From: Natranaerobius thermophilus JW/NM-WN-LF
GTDB taxonomy: Bacteria > Bacillota > Natranaerobiia > Natranaerobiales > Natranaerobiaceae
Length of the DNA: 64,000 bases
Assembly (NCBI RefSeq): GCF_000020005.1
Contig: NC_010718.1
Coordinates: forward strand, 2,996,001-3,060,000
Reading direction: 5' to 3'
Part shown: in pieces, positions 15,664 to 24,798 of the stretch
How the letters are laid out: each line of letters opens with the position of its first letter
How positions within the stretch are numbered: the stretch's first letter is position 1
Program-made: the position numbers and the translations under genes
Notes under the pieces: generated by a model
What the model saw: only the letters and a program-made list of their open reading frames with translations
The model's database searches: none
What the model was told of the DNA's origin: nothing

Positions 15664-16596
15664 TCAAGCATTTTGACTTTTAGGGTCCAAGACATCTCTT
15701 AGCCAGTCACCCAAAAAAATGATTCCCAATACTGTAATCGTTATGGCTATTCCGGGAAAAGTGGAAATCCACCATGCAGTAGCAAGATAGTCTCTACCGT
15801 CACTTAACATTCCACCCCAGGAAACTTGAGGTGGCTGAATGCCCAGTCCTAAAAAACTCAATGAAGCTTCTAAGATTATAGTAGTTGCTACTCTTAAAGT
15901 CGAAATCACAATAAAAGTAGACATAACATTGGGTAAAATATGCTTGAATATAATAGCTGTATTTTTAGTACCAATGGTTTTACTGGCTTTTACATATTCC
16001 TGTTCTTTAACGCTCAAAACCTCGCCCCGGATCATTCTGGCATAAACCACCCAATTGGTGGCTCCTAAAACCCCGATAACTGTCCATAAGCTCGGCCCAA
16101 AGACTGCAAGTATTACCAGTATAAGTAAGATGTTGGGGATAGCTAAAAAAGCATCCACAACTCTCATAATTATATTGTCAACAATTCCTCCAAAGTAACC
16201 AGCTATTAGTCCTAAGGTGACTCCGATAATACCTGCCACAACCACTGATGTGATTCCCACAAACAATGATATTCTCGTTCCATATAAAATTCTGGTAAAT
16301 ATATCTCTACCGACATTATCAGTACCCAAAATGTGTTCTCCACTCCCTCCCTCTATAAAACTTGGAGGTGAGAGCCTTTCAGCCGCATTCATTGCATCAG
16401 GTTCATGGGGAGTAATATAGGGTGCAAAAATAGCAAGGAGGACCACTCCAAGAACTATCAGTAAACCCACAGTACCTGTCTTACTTTTTAAGAGCTGTCT
16501 CACCCAAAGAATATAATCTTTTTCTTGTAAACTATTGATGATTCCAGATCCATTTTCACGGTGATCTGAATTGTTGATATCAGTACTTTGAGCCAT
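15664..16596 (-). CDS. oppC: oligopeptide ABC permease OppC, operon 1
   Basis: A polytopic inner-membrane permease, about 310 aa. It has an N-terminal cytosolic tail, an OppC_N segment ending in LSPPSFIEGGSGEHILGTDNVGRDIFTRI, and the BPD permease domain with the EAA-loop motif (SKTIGTKNTAIIFKHILPN). It pairs with OppB to form the channel. The first ATG (16614) encodes MKGGLL, again the ribosome site; the ATG at 16596 (MAQSTDIN) is spaced correctly behind AAAGGAGG. It follows oppB directly. Confidence 0.92.
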   Translation of the reverse strand: MAQSTDINNSDHRENGSGIINSLQEKDYILWVRQLLKSKTGTVGLLIVLGVVLLAIFAPYITPHEPDAMNAAERLSPPSFIEGGSGEHILGTDNVGRDIFTRILYGTRISLFVGITSVVVAGIIGVTLGLIAGYFGGIVDNIIMRVVDAFLAIPNILLILVILAVFGPSLWTVIGVLGATNWVVYARMIRGEVLSVKEQEYVKASKTIGTKNTAIIFKHILPNVMSTFIVISTLRVATTIILEASLSFLGLGIQPPQVSWGGMLSDGRDYLATAWWISTFPGIAITITVLGIIFLGDWLRDVLDPKSQNA

Positions 16597-16613
16597 TAGG
16601 AGCCCTCCTTTCA

Positions 16614-17534
16614 TTAACTGTAATTTATCCTTGGATCAACAAATCCGTATAAAATATCTGCCAATAAATTCACGATTATGACCATAAAAGAAATTATCAT
16701 AACTGCTGCCTGAACAATTGCCATATCTCTGGTATTAACAGCTTGGATTAATAGTTGTCCAAGACCCGGCCAGGCAAATACCGTTTCAGTAATCAAAGTT
16801 CCCCCAACCAGAATCGAAACTTGAAGGGCCATAATAGTTATTACAGGTATCAATGCATTTTTAAAAGCGTGAATATAGACAATCAACGGCTTTTTAAGCC
16901 CTTTACTTTTAGCTGTTTTAATATAATCTTGATTCATAATTTCAATCATACTTGATCGAATTAGGCGGGCCATGTCCGCTGCAATGGCTGTACCAAGAGT
17001 AATAGCTGGTAAGACTAAATGTAACAAGGTGCCCCGCCCAGATACTGGAAATATCCTTAAATTAACTGAAAAAATTAAAATCAACATAATACCTAACCAA
17101 AAGTTTGGCATAGCTTTTCCCAGGACAGCTCCACCTGTTACAAAAATATCTAAAAATGAATTTTTATTGACTGCAGACCAAATCCCTAAAGGCACTGCAA
17201 TTACTGTCGCTACTACCATGGCTGATACCGTTAACTCCAAAGTGGCAGGAATACGGGACATCACAATAGGTAAAGCCTGTTCATTATAACGATATGATTC
17301 GCCAAAGTCTCCCTGTAGCATATTAATAAGAAAGCGACCATATTGAACCATGAAAGGGTCATTGAGGCCAAGAGATTCCCTCATGGCCTCTACCTCTTCC
17401 TGGGTTGCTTCTTCTGGCAGCATCATAGTTACAGGGTCACCAGCAACGTATACCAGGCAAAATACAACAAAAGAAATTATAAAAATCACAGGGATTAGTT
17501 GTAGTATTCTTCTTAGAATATAATTAGCCACCAT
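16614..17534 (-). CDS. oppB: oligopeptide ABC permease OppB, operon 1
   Basis: A 306-aa permease with six predicted membrane helices. The typical N-terminus is MVANYILRRILQLIPVIFII, followed by the MLPEEATQEEVEAMRESLGL loop and the EAA-loop TAKSKGLKKPLIVYIHAFKNALIPV. It ends in the standard LLADILYGFVDPRI. It forms the translocation pore with OppC. It lies 9 bp after oppA, so it is co-transcribed. Confidence 0.93.
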   Translation of the reverse strand: MVANYILRRILQLIPVIFIISFVVFCLVYVAGDPVTMMLPEEATQEEVEAMRESLGLNDPFMVQYGRFLINMLQGDFGESYRYNEQALPIVMSRIPATLELTVSAMVVATVIAVPLGIWSAVNKNSFLDIFVTGGAVLGKAMPNFWLGIMLILIFSVNLRIFPVSGRGTLLHLVLPAITLGTAIAADMARLIRSSMIEIMNQDYIKTAKSKGLKKPLIVYIHAFKNALIPVITIMALQVSILVGGTLITETVFAWPGLGQLLIQAVNTRDMAIVQAAVMIISFMVIIVNLLADILYGFVDPRINYS

Positions 17535-17543
17535 TCATCACCT

Positions 17544-19127
17544 CTAGTCTGTTTTACCAATTTCCGGAATGTAAATCATTTCATCCAAACGGGGTTCGAA
17601 GTCAATTCGATTGTTTATACCGTAACTATCCTTTTGTTGATACAAGTAAACATAAGGTAATTCTTCTGCAACAATTTCTTGAACTTCTTGATATTGTTCT
17701 TTTCGTTCTTCAAAATCCATGTTAGATTCGGCTTTTTCTAACAGCTCGTCTACTCGCTCATTTTCATAATAGGTCCTCTCAGTATTTTGTTCTGAATGGA
17801 AATTTCTAAGAGCATGGGCAGCATCAAACATGGAATTAGACAATCCTAAGAACATTAAATCCTCATTTTCATTTCCCAGATACTTGTCGGCAAATTGACT
17901 GAATTCAAGCAGGTTTAAATCAGCATTTATTCCCACTTCTGCTAACATACCTGTAATCATTTCTGAAACATCGCTATCCATCAAATATCGCCCTTGAGGC
18001 GCATGAAACTTTAGTTCAACACCATCGCTGTATCCAGCTTCTTCAAGCAGTTCTCTAGAATAGTCGGGATCATAACGATAATCGTCGTATAACTCTTCAT
18101 TATAACCGGTGTTACCTGGAGTAACCCTTGTTCTGACTGGAGTCCCCTGACCGTCTAGAATAGATTCAGTGAGTGCTTCATTATCAATGGCATAGTCAAT
18201 AGCTTCCCTCACCTTTTGCTCTTCAGTAGGTCGTCCTTCTTCGTGATTTAAGATTAACAGCATAACTCTATTGGAGTCACCTGTCGATATTAGAGTCCCC
18301 TGATTATCATCAACCCTATCCCAGTCAGTAGGAGGAACATTCACCGCTAAATCTACTCCCCCTGTTAACAACTCGGAAACCCTGGTAGAATCTTCAGGTA
18401 TTACTCGGTAAACCACTTCTTCCCAAGGAGAATCATAGTCACCATAATAGTCTTCAAAGGGATTTAGTACAACACGATTATCCCGTTCCCATTCAACAAA
18501 TTCATAGGGACCTGAGCCAATAGGACTGTCTAAAAAGTGATCCCAGCCCTCTTCTTCAATATAGTCCTTTGGTAAAATTCCTGAACCCATCCGAGAAATC
18601 CGGTTAAGTAGGGCCGGTTCAGGATCTTCTGTATGAATATAAAATTCGTAATCATTAATAACTTCCACTTCTGAAATTTGATTGTAATTCGAGTGTTCCG
18701 TTAAAGAACTGTCTTCTATCACCCTGTGAAAGGTGAATTGGACATCTTTTGAAGTCAACTCGTCTCCATTGTGAAATTTTACGCCTTCCTTTAATTTAAA
18801 TTTCCACGTTTCATCATCTATAATCTCATGCTTTGAAACTAATTCAGACTGTATTTCACCATCTTCTTGTCGAAACAAATAATCAAAAATATTGATATGA
18901 ACAGCTTCTGTCGAGGTGTTGTTATGGTCATGGATATCAAAAGTAACCATGTCGGTACCCATACCAATTGTCAATCTATCCTCATATTCAACCTCGAGTG
19001 CTTCTTCCTTACTGCCTTGCTCATCGTTTTTTCCACCAGCTTCTTCATCAACTTCACCACCACAAGCTGTCAATATTAAAGCCGAGCAGGTAGTTACTAT
19101 TGCGAGTTTCTTTAGTTTTTGAATCAT
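17544..19127 (-). CDS. oppA: oligopeptide-binding lipoprotein OppA, operon 1
   Basis: A 527-aa extracytoplasmic solute-binding protein of family 5. A type II signal peptide ends in the lipobox LTAC (Cys22). A strongly acidic linker (residues 23-48) leads into the SBP_bac_5 domain, with the SKDVQFTFHRVIEDSS motif and LLEEAGYSDGVELKF. It captures peptides outside the membrane and delivers them to OppBC. The ATG follows AGGAGGGG. The high Asp/Glu content fits a salt-loving cell. It is the second gene after the riboswitch-controlled amidohydrolase. Confidence 0.92.
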   Translation of the reverse strand: MIQKLKKLAIVTTCSALILTACGGEVDEEAGGKNDEQGSKEEALEVEYEDRLTIGMGTDMVTFDIHDHNNTSTEAVHINIFDYLFRQEDGEIQSELVSKHEIIDDETWKFKLKEGVKFHNGDELTSKDVQFTFHRVIEDSSLTEHSNYNQISEVEVINDYEFYIHTEDPEPALLNRISRMGSGILPKDYIEEEGWDHFLDSPIGSGPYEFVEWERDNRVVLNPFEDYYGDYDSPWEEVVYRVIPEDSTRVSELLTGGVDLAVNVPPTDWDRVDDNQGTLISTGDSNRVMLLILNHEEGRPTEEQKVREAIDYAIDNEALTESILDGQGTPVRTRVTPGNTGYNEELYDDYRYDPDYSRELLEEAGYSDGVELKFHAPQGRYLMDSDVSEMITGMLAEVGINADLNLLEFSQFADKYLGNENEDLMFLGLSNSMFDAAHALRNFHSEQNTERTYYENERVDELLEKAESNMDFEERKEQYQEVQEIVAEELPYVYLYQQKDSYGINNRIDFEPRLDEMIYIPEIGKTD

Positions 19128-19166
19128 AATTATTCCCCTCCTAATTCTTTCTTTAAAATTAAATTA

Positions 19167-20339
19167 TTATTGGTTTAAGTAATTTAATGCGAGCCCTGCC
19201 ATAATAGCAGAACCTATAGGCAATGCTTCTTCGTCAATATCAAATAATGGATGATGCCCAGGATAAGTAATTCCCTTTTCTTCATTTCTAACTCCTAAAC
19301 GAAAAAACACTCCAGGTACTCGCTCGGTAAAAAATGAAAAGTCTTCTCCACCCATACTAGGCTTAGTTACTAAAACATTTTCTTTACCTAAGAGGTCGTG
19401 GGAAGTTTTAGCCAATAAATCCACCATTTGATCAGCATTATTTACAGAAGGATACATATAGGTGTACTTAAACTTGTAATCCAAGCCGTGGGCCTGGGTA
19501 ATACCTGATACCACGGACTCTATTCTTGCTTCCATGTTATTTCTTATTTCTGGATTTAAAGTTCTAACTGTCCCCCCAAGTTTGACTGATTCAGGGATAA
19601 TATTATTGGCACTGCCACCATGTATTTGTCCTATGGTAATCACCCCAGAGTCCAAGGGATCCACATTCCTGCTAATAATTCTCTGTAATGATGATAAAAC
19701 TTCACCTGCTACGGGTACTGGATCTTTTGTCAAGTGTGGATGAGCTGCATGTCCCCCTTGACCAATAATCTCAATTTCAATAAAATCTGCAGCGGCACAA
19801 ACTTGACTTTCAGCATACATAATACTACCAGTTGGAATTGTAGTGTTTACATGTAATCCACCTATTGCATCCACTTTAGGTTCTTCAAGAGCACCATCTT
19901 CGATCATCTTCTTGGCTCCAAAAAATCCTTCTTCACCAGGTTGGAAAATCAACTTAACATTCCCATATTTGGGTGGGTTATTCTTTAAAATCCAAGCTGC
20001 CCCGAGCAACATAGCTGTATGAGCGTCATGCCCGCAAGAATGGGCCATACCGCTGATTTCAGAAGCATAAGACACATTTTTTTCATCATTCATATTCAAT
20101 GCATCCATATCAGCACGTAATCCAATAGTAGGCCCAGGATTTTCCCCTTCAATTAAACCTAAAACTCCAGTTTTTCCTACACCATTTTTTGGTTCAATAC
20201 CCATGGAATATATTTTTTCCTGTACCAGATTAGATGTTTTTTCTTCTTGCATCCCTAGTTCAGGATAACTATGAATATCACGTCTCCATTGAATTAGCGA
20301 ATCCTTTATTTGAGTAGACTCTGATATCAATTGATTCAT
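19167..20339 (-). CDS. M20D amidohydrolase (N-acyl amino acid / hippurate hydrolase type)
   Basis: A 390-aa cytosolic metal-dependent amidohydrolase of the M20D group that removes acyl groups from amino acids or cleaves related amides. Motifs are GLRADMDAL, MAHSCGHDAHTAMLLGAA with the metal-binding Cys and His residues, FQPGEEGFFGAKKMIEDG with the catalytic Glu pair, and a C-terminal GGEDFSFF. It is the first gene of the opp-1 operon and starts 62 bp after a riboswitch terminator. Context suggests that an imported N-acylated or peptide substrate is hydrolysed here; the exact substrate is unknown. Confidence 0.88.
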   Translation of the reverse strand: MNQLISESTQIKDSLIQWRRDIHSYPELGMQEEKTSNLVQEKIYSMGIEPKNGVGKTGVLGLIEGENPGPTIGLRADMDALNMNDEKNVSYASEISGMAHSCGHDAHTAMLLGAAWILKNNPPKYGNVKLIFQPGEEGFFGAKKMIEDGALEEPKVDAIGGLHVNTTIPTGSIMYAESQVCAAADFIEIEIIGQGGHAAHPHLTKDPVPVAGEVLSSLQRIISRNVDPLDSGVITIGQIHGGSANNIIPESVKLGGTVRTLNPEIRNNMEARIESVVSGITQAHGLDYKFKYTYMYPSVNNADQMVDLLAKTSHDLLGKENVLVTKPSMGGEDFSFFTERVPGVFFRLGVRNEEKGITYPGHHPLFDIDEEALPIGSAIMAGLALNYLNQ

Positions 20340-20400
20340 CGATTCACCCCCAATTTTTTGGCAATTTAATGTGTTAACTTGGTAATTAATAAAAGTTATT

Positions 20401-20545
20401 GAAAATAAATAAACCTCTGACAGGTAGGTCCATAATGGAACCTACCGCCAGAGGTTTTTATCCCCACGGTGTGACACCTTCAAACAGGTGTCTTGTACCC
20501 CTCGGACCAGACATCTTGTTAGATCGGAACCCTAGGTACACTCCC
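20401..20545 (-). promoter_or_regulatory. ykkC-family riboswitch with intrinsic terminator
   Basis: On the minus strand the leader contains the ykkC landmarks in order: CTAGGGTTCCG (20525-20535), GGTCCGAG (20501-20508), CACACCG (20467-20473) and GGGGATAAAA (20456-20465). Stems TGTACC/GGTACA and GACACC/GGTGTC enclose them. The expression platform is a long stem (20412-20419 with 20449-20456, and 20423-20428 with 20441-20446) followed by TTTATTTATTTT. GGGG of the last motif can pair with CCTC of the terminator arm, so ligand binding should prevent termination. Whether it senses guanidine, ppGpp or another variant ligand cannot be decided by eye. Confidence 0.85.
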
Positions 20546-20796
20546 ATACAAAAATAAATATCATTTTATTTAATTATTTATTATAATTAGCTATCATAAC
20601 CTTGTCAATGTTTAAAATTTAAAATTGTTAAAGTAATAATTCTTTGAATTTTCATTTAGTGTTGATAGGCCAAAGTCGCAAAGTCAGTTGTACTTTTGGA
20701 AAATTTTAACTAGAAGGTTTAATTATAAAGAATTTTTTGATAATATTTAGTTAGTGGAGTAACAATATTTTGAATTTTTAACCGGGAGGGGTTATT

Positions 20797-22473
20797 ATGT
20801 GGCTGAATGATGAGACAAAATTAAAAGAGATTCTCAATCGGCTGGTAAATGTCCCTAGCGTTTCAGGAACCACAAAGGAACGAGGTATGGCAGAAGAAGT
20901 TTATAATATAATGTCCGAAATACCATATTTTCAAGAAAATCAGGAATTACTAAACTTAAAAAAACTGCCTTATGATGATTTAGACAGATATTATGTCACT
21001 GCATTACTTAAAGGTAAGGGAAGTAAGACTGTTATTTTACTACATCATCACGATGTAGTTGATATCGAAGATTTCGGTAGTCTTCGTGAATATGCTTTTA
21101 ATCCTGAAAAAATCACAGAAAAAATGGCAGATTTTGATTTGCCAGAAGAAGCTAGAAAGGATTTAGAAACTGGCGAATGGCTTTTTGGACGCGGAGTTAT
21201 GGATATGAAATCAGGAGCTGCTCTTCAAATTGCATTGATGCATGATTATTCCCATAAAATTAATGAGTTTGACGGAAACATTGTCCTGGTGTCAGTTCCT
21301 GACGAAGAAAATAATTCTGAAGGTATTTTATCGGCTGTGCCACATTTAGTAGAACTAAGAGACAAGCATGATTTAGAATACATTTCTGTAATCAAAAGTG
21401 AGAGTCATCAACCTGATTCTGAGGGAAAAAATGATATAGCAATCGGAAGTATCGGAAAGATTCTTCCATTATTCTATTGCTTTGGAAAAGAGACCCATGC
21501 CGGAAATCCTTTCGGTGGATTAAATTCAAGTCTGATATTCTCACAAGTAGAAGCTTTAATGGAAAAAAGTCCGGAATTTTGTGATGAATTCAAAGGAGAG
21601 TTAACTCCTCCCCCTGTTAATTTAAAATTAAATGACCTGCGAGGAGTTTACAATGTCACTACACCTCAAGTAACTATAGGATATTATAATGTTATGACCA
21701 TTAATTCTAGTCCCTATGATGTCCTAGAAAAAATGAAATCTATTGCTAAGCAAGCCTTAGATAATTCCATCGAAATTTACAATCAACGTTATGATGGATT
21801 TCAAAATCTAGCCCCCGATGGTGTGGAAAACTCTTGGGGTGTTAGTGAAAAAGCTAGTCTCAACTGGGAACCAAAAGTCTATACCTTTGAGGAGCTTTAT
21901 AATTCTGCCTATAAGGCCTGGGGAGATGACTTTTTAAATGATTATAACGAAACTGCCGAACAACTTAAAGAATCAGTAAAAGATGAGCGGGAATATTCGA
22001 TTCACTTGGTTAACAAGGCCCATGATTACTGCCCGGACAGAAATCCCAAGATAGTTTTAGCCTTTTTACCTCCTTTCTATCCTCATGTTAAAAATAATAG
22101 AGAAACAGAAAAAGAACAATTTATTCTAGATGTGGTTGAAAATATCAAAAAGGAAACTAGAGAAAAATTTGGATTAGAGTACAAGGTTACCGAGTTTTTC
22201 AAAGGTATAAGTGATTTAAGTTTCTTTTACGTACCTGAAAGTGAAGATATTGCCAATTACATGAACCCCAATATGCCAGCCCTCAACCGTGTTTATAGAT
22301 TACCTATTGAAGACATAAGTAAACTCGATGTTTCAGTTGTAAATGTGGGTCCTGTTGGAAAAGATGCTCATCAATATACTGAAAGATTATATCTACCCTT
22401 CTTTACTCAAAAGGCGCCACAAATTTTAGAAATTGCCGTTAATGAAGTTTTGAACTACAATACCAAGCAATAG
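20797..22473 (+). CDS. rocB: RocB-type M20 metallopeptidase, copy 2
   Basis: A 558-aa cytosolic M20 peptidase, closely similar to copy 1 along its full length, with the same HHHDVVD, GRGVMDMKSG, SVPDEENNS, VIKSESHQPD and DAHQYTERL blocks. The ATG follows GGGAGGGG. It is transcribed away from the riboswitch-controlled operon and convergent with opp-2. The upstream gap shows no sigma-54 signature like that of copy 1, so the two paralogues are probably regulated differently. The function is presumably in peptide or arginine-derivative breakdown; the substrate is not known. Confidence 0.88.
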   Translation: MWLNDETKLKEILNRLVNVPSVSGTTKERGMAEEVYNIMSEIPYFQENQELLNLKKLPYDDLDRYYVTALLKGKGSKTVILLHHHDVVDIEDFGSLREYAFNPEKITEKMADFDLPEEARKDLETGEWLFGRGVMDMKSGAALQIALMHDYSHKINEFDGNIVLVSVPDEENNSEGILSAVPHLVELRDKHDLEYISVIKSESHQPDSEGKNDIAIGSIGKILPLFYCFGKETHAGNPFGGLNSSLIFSQVEALMEKSPEFCDEFKGELTPPPVNLKLNDLRGVYNVTTPQVTIGYYNVMTINSSPYDVLEKMKSIAKQALDNSIEIYNQRYDGFQNLAPDGVENSWGVSEKASLNWEPKVYTFEELYNSAYKAWGDDFLNDYNETAEQLKESVKDEREYSIHLVNKAHDYCPDRNPKIVLAFLPPFYPHVKNNRETEKEQFILDVVENIKKETREKFGLEYKVTEFFKGISDLSFFYVPESEDIANYMNPNMPALNRVYRLPIEDISKLDVSVVNVGPVGKDAHQYTERLYLPFFTQKAPQILEIAVNEVLNYNTKQ

Positions 22474-22547
22474 TAAATTCAATAATCCAATAAATCTAAA
22501 TTTTCAAAAACCATAAATTGAATAACTGCCAACTGTCCAAAAGAAAA

Positions 22548-22585
22548 CCGGAGGCCTATCGCGCCTCCGGCTTTCTTATTTTTAA
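22548..22585. terminator. bidirectional terminator between rocB-2 and the opp-2 region
   Basis: CCGGAGGC (22548-22555) pairs with GCCTCCGG (22563-22570). Plus-strand readout ends in CTTTCTTATTTTT and minus-strand readout in TTTTCTTTTGG, so it can serve both convergent units. Confidence 0.85.
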
Positions 22586-22603
22586 TCTTAATCAAAATTG
22601 ACA

Positions 22604-22822
22604 TTATCCCCAAACCAGGAAGAAGAAAAAGGTAACAATTAAACAACTGATAACTAATAATACTGCCATGGGAAGTAACAGTTGAATACCAGCTATAGTT
22701 AGAGCTAATACATCGGACCAGTCCATTTGTTCGCTATTTTCTTTGATTTTTTCTATTTCCTCTTCTGTAAACTGTTCTCCTTGCTCATTATTATCGCGAT
22801 TGTACAATTTATTAAAAGGCAT
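22604..22822 (-). CDS. small membrane protein of unknown function
   Basis: A 72-aa protein. A charged, Glu/Lys-rich N-terminal half (residues 1-40) is followed by a hydrophobic C-terminal helix or hairpin ending in FFFFLVWG. The ATG at 22822 was preferred because AGGAGGGG lies just upstream; the longer frame begins inside oppF-2. It lies 11 bp after the oppF-2 stop, so it belongs to the opp-2 operon as the last gene. It may be an accessory of the transporter; no family is recognised. Confidence 0.6.
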   Translation of the reverse strand: MPFNKLYNRDNNEQGEQFTEEEIEKIKENSEQMDWSDVLALTIAGIQLLLPMAVLLVISCLIVTFFFFLVWG

Positions 22823-22833
22823 CTTATCCCCTC

Positions 22834-23805
22834 CTACTTGACAAGATGACAAGCAACTTCATGGCCATCTTCCTTTTCCTCTAGCTGGGGTATTTCTCTG
22901 GTACAAATATCCTCGGCTATTCGACATCTGGTATGAAATCGACAACCGGAAGGTGGATTAACTGGACTTGGGATATCTCCTTCTAAGAGAATTTTTTCTT
23001 TCTTGGCCAGGGGATCCATAACTGGTATTGCTGATATCAAAGCTTGAGTATAGGGATGGAGAGGATCTTTAAACAAGTTTTCAGTTGGTGCTAATTCCAC
23101 AATATGTCCTAAATACATAACTGCTACTCTATCACACAGATATTTTACTGCAGTCAAATCGTGGGCTATAAAAATATAGGTGAAATTAAATTCTTCCTGT
23201 AATTCTTCCAATAAAGTCATTATCTGAGCCTGAATAGAAGCGTCTAGAGCCGAAATGGGTTCATCAGCCACTATAAAACTTGGGTTTAAAGCCAGGGATC
23301 TGGCTATTCCTATCCTCTGTCGCTGACCTCCGGAAAATTCGTGAGGATATCTGTAGTAATGAGATGCCTCTAGGCCACATACTTCTAACATCTCAATCAC
23401 TCTATCTCTGGTTTCCTTGCCTTTAGTAATACCGTGCTCTTCTAGAGGTTCTCCAATAGCATCTCCAACCATCATTTTGGGGTTAAGAGAACTAAAAGGA
23501 TCCTGAAAGATTATCTGCATGTCCTTCCTTAATTTTCTAAGCTCTTCTTTATCGATTTCATTAATAACATTGCCTCTGTATTCAATATTTCCTGCAGTAG
23601 CTTCATGTAAATTTAAAACCGTCAAACCCGTCGTCGATTTTCCACAACCTGACTCTCCTACTAGACCAAAGGTTTCTCCAGGATAAATACTAAAGCTAAT
23701 CCCATCTACCGCCTTTACATGATTAACTACTCTAGAAAGTATTCCTGCCCTTATGGGAAAGTATTTTTTAAGATTTTCCACCTTTAAAATCGGTTCTTCA
23801 GACAA
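22834..23805 (-). CDS. oppF: oligopeptide ABC transporter ATPase OppF, operon 2
   Basis: An ATPase, about 323 aa, with Walker [10 protein letters not shown], signature [15 protein letters not shown], Walker B FIVADEP and ISALDASIQAQ. The C-terminal extension has PPSGCRFHTRCRIAEDIC. An ATG at 23835 would give ten extra residues that translate the ribosome site GGAGGTGAGG. The TTG at 23805, one base after the oppD-2 stop, is the better start. It is a paralogue of the operon-1 OppF but clearly diverged, so the two transporters are old duplicates or separate acquisitions. Confidence 0.92.
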   Translation of the reverse strand: MSEEPILKVENLKKYFPIRAGILSRVVNHVKAVDGISFSIYPGETFGLVGESGCGKSTTGLTVLNLHEATAGNIEYRGNVINEIDKEELRKLRKDMQIIFQDPFSSLNPKMMVGDAIGEPLEEHGITKGKETRDRVIEMLEVCGLEASHYYRYPHEFSGGQRQRIGIARSLALNPSFIVADEPISALDASIQAQIMTLLEELQEEFNFTYIFIAHDLTAVKYLCDRVAVMYLGHIVELAPTENLFKDPLHPYTQALISAIPVMDPLAKKEKILLEGDIPSPVNPPSGCRFHTRCRIAEDICTREIPQLEEKEDGHEVACHLVK

Positions 23806-23806
23806 G

Positions 23807-24787
23807 TTAATCCTCACCTCCAGTCTTGTCGACATTCCAACATCTTACTTTATGGTCTTCAGTTAAATCAACCATTGGAGGAGGTTCTTGTTCACATTTT
23901 TCTGTTTTATATTCACAACGAGGATGGAATGAACAACCTACAGGCATCTCTAACAAATTAGGAACAGATCCTGGAATGGCCTTTAATTCTCTTAATTCAT
24001 CTTTGATATCCGGACGAGAATTAATCAAACCTATTGTGTAAGGATGTCTCGGATTCTTAAATAATGTGACTATATCCGTATTCTCAACAATTTTCCCAGT
24101 ATACATGACGATTACGTGGTCAGCCATTTCAGCTATAACTCCTAAGTCATGAGTAATTAACATTATTGATGAGTTATATTCGTTTTTTAGTTCTTTGATT
24201 AATTCCAAAATTTGAGCTTGAATTGTCACATCCAAAGCTGTAGTTGGTTCATCAGCTATTAATAATTCCGGATTACAAGATAGTGCCATGGCTATCATAA
24301 CTCTCTGGCACATACCCCCACTCAAACTATGAGGATATTCGTGCATAACATTTTCCGCTCTAGGAATACCAACTTTTTTCAACATTTCGAGACCTTTATC
24401 AAAAGCTTCCTTATCACTCAAGCCCTGATGCAGCTTAATCGCTTCTCCTAACTGATCTTTCACAGTAAATACGGGATTCAGTGCACTCATAGGTTCTTGG
24501 AATATCATAGATATATCATTTCCGCGAATTTTTCTCATTTGACCCTCTGAAAAATCCAGAAGATTGCTATCTCTAAAAACAACTTCACCATTATCAATTT
24601 TACCAGGGTCTTGAATTAATCTCATAATACTAATTGAAGTTACACTCTTTCCACAACCGGATTCGCCTACTACACCAAGTATTTGACCACGATTTACACT
24701 AAAACTAACATCGTCGACTGCTCGGACAATCCCATCATCTGTATAAAAATTAGTCTTCAAATTTTTAACATTCAACAGCTCTTCCAA
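23807..24787 (-). CDS. oppD: oligopeptide ABC transporter ATPase OppD, operon 2
   Basis: A 326-aa ATPase with Walker [10 protein letters not shown], signature [15 protein letters not shown], Walker B LLIADEP and [11 protein letters not shown]. The C-terminal extension has [18 protein letters not shown]. Its start is a TTG at 24787 behind AGGAGGGAG. It lies 11 bp after the oppC-2 stop. It forms the heterodimeric motor with OppF-2. Confidence 0.93.
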   Translation of the reverse strand: MEELLNVKNLKTNFYTDDGIVRAVDDVSFSVNRGQILGVVGESGCGKSVTSISIMRLIQDPGKIDNGEVVFRDSNLLDFSEGQMRKIRGNDISMIFQEPMSALNPVFTVKDQLGEAIKLHQGLSDKEAFDKGLEMLKKVGIPRAENVMHEYPHSLSGGMCQRVMIAMALSCNPELLIADEPTTALDVTIQAQILELIKELKNEYNSSIMLITHDLGVIAEMADHVIVMYTGKIVENTDIVTLFKNPRHPYTIGLINSRPDIKDELRELKAIPGSVPNLLEMPVGCSFHPRCEYKTEKCEQEPPPMVDLTEDHKVRCWNVDKTGGED

Positions 24788-24798
24788 AGCACTCCCTC

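Noticed and set aside
20412-20456. Hairpin read first as a plain terminator of an upstream gene
   Set aside because: No gene ends there on the minus strand; with the ykkC landmarks it is the riboswitch expression platform.
20571-20796. Sigma-54 promoter before rocB-2, by analogy with rocB-1
   Set aside because: No GG-N10-GC with a TTGC element was found in the gap.
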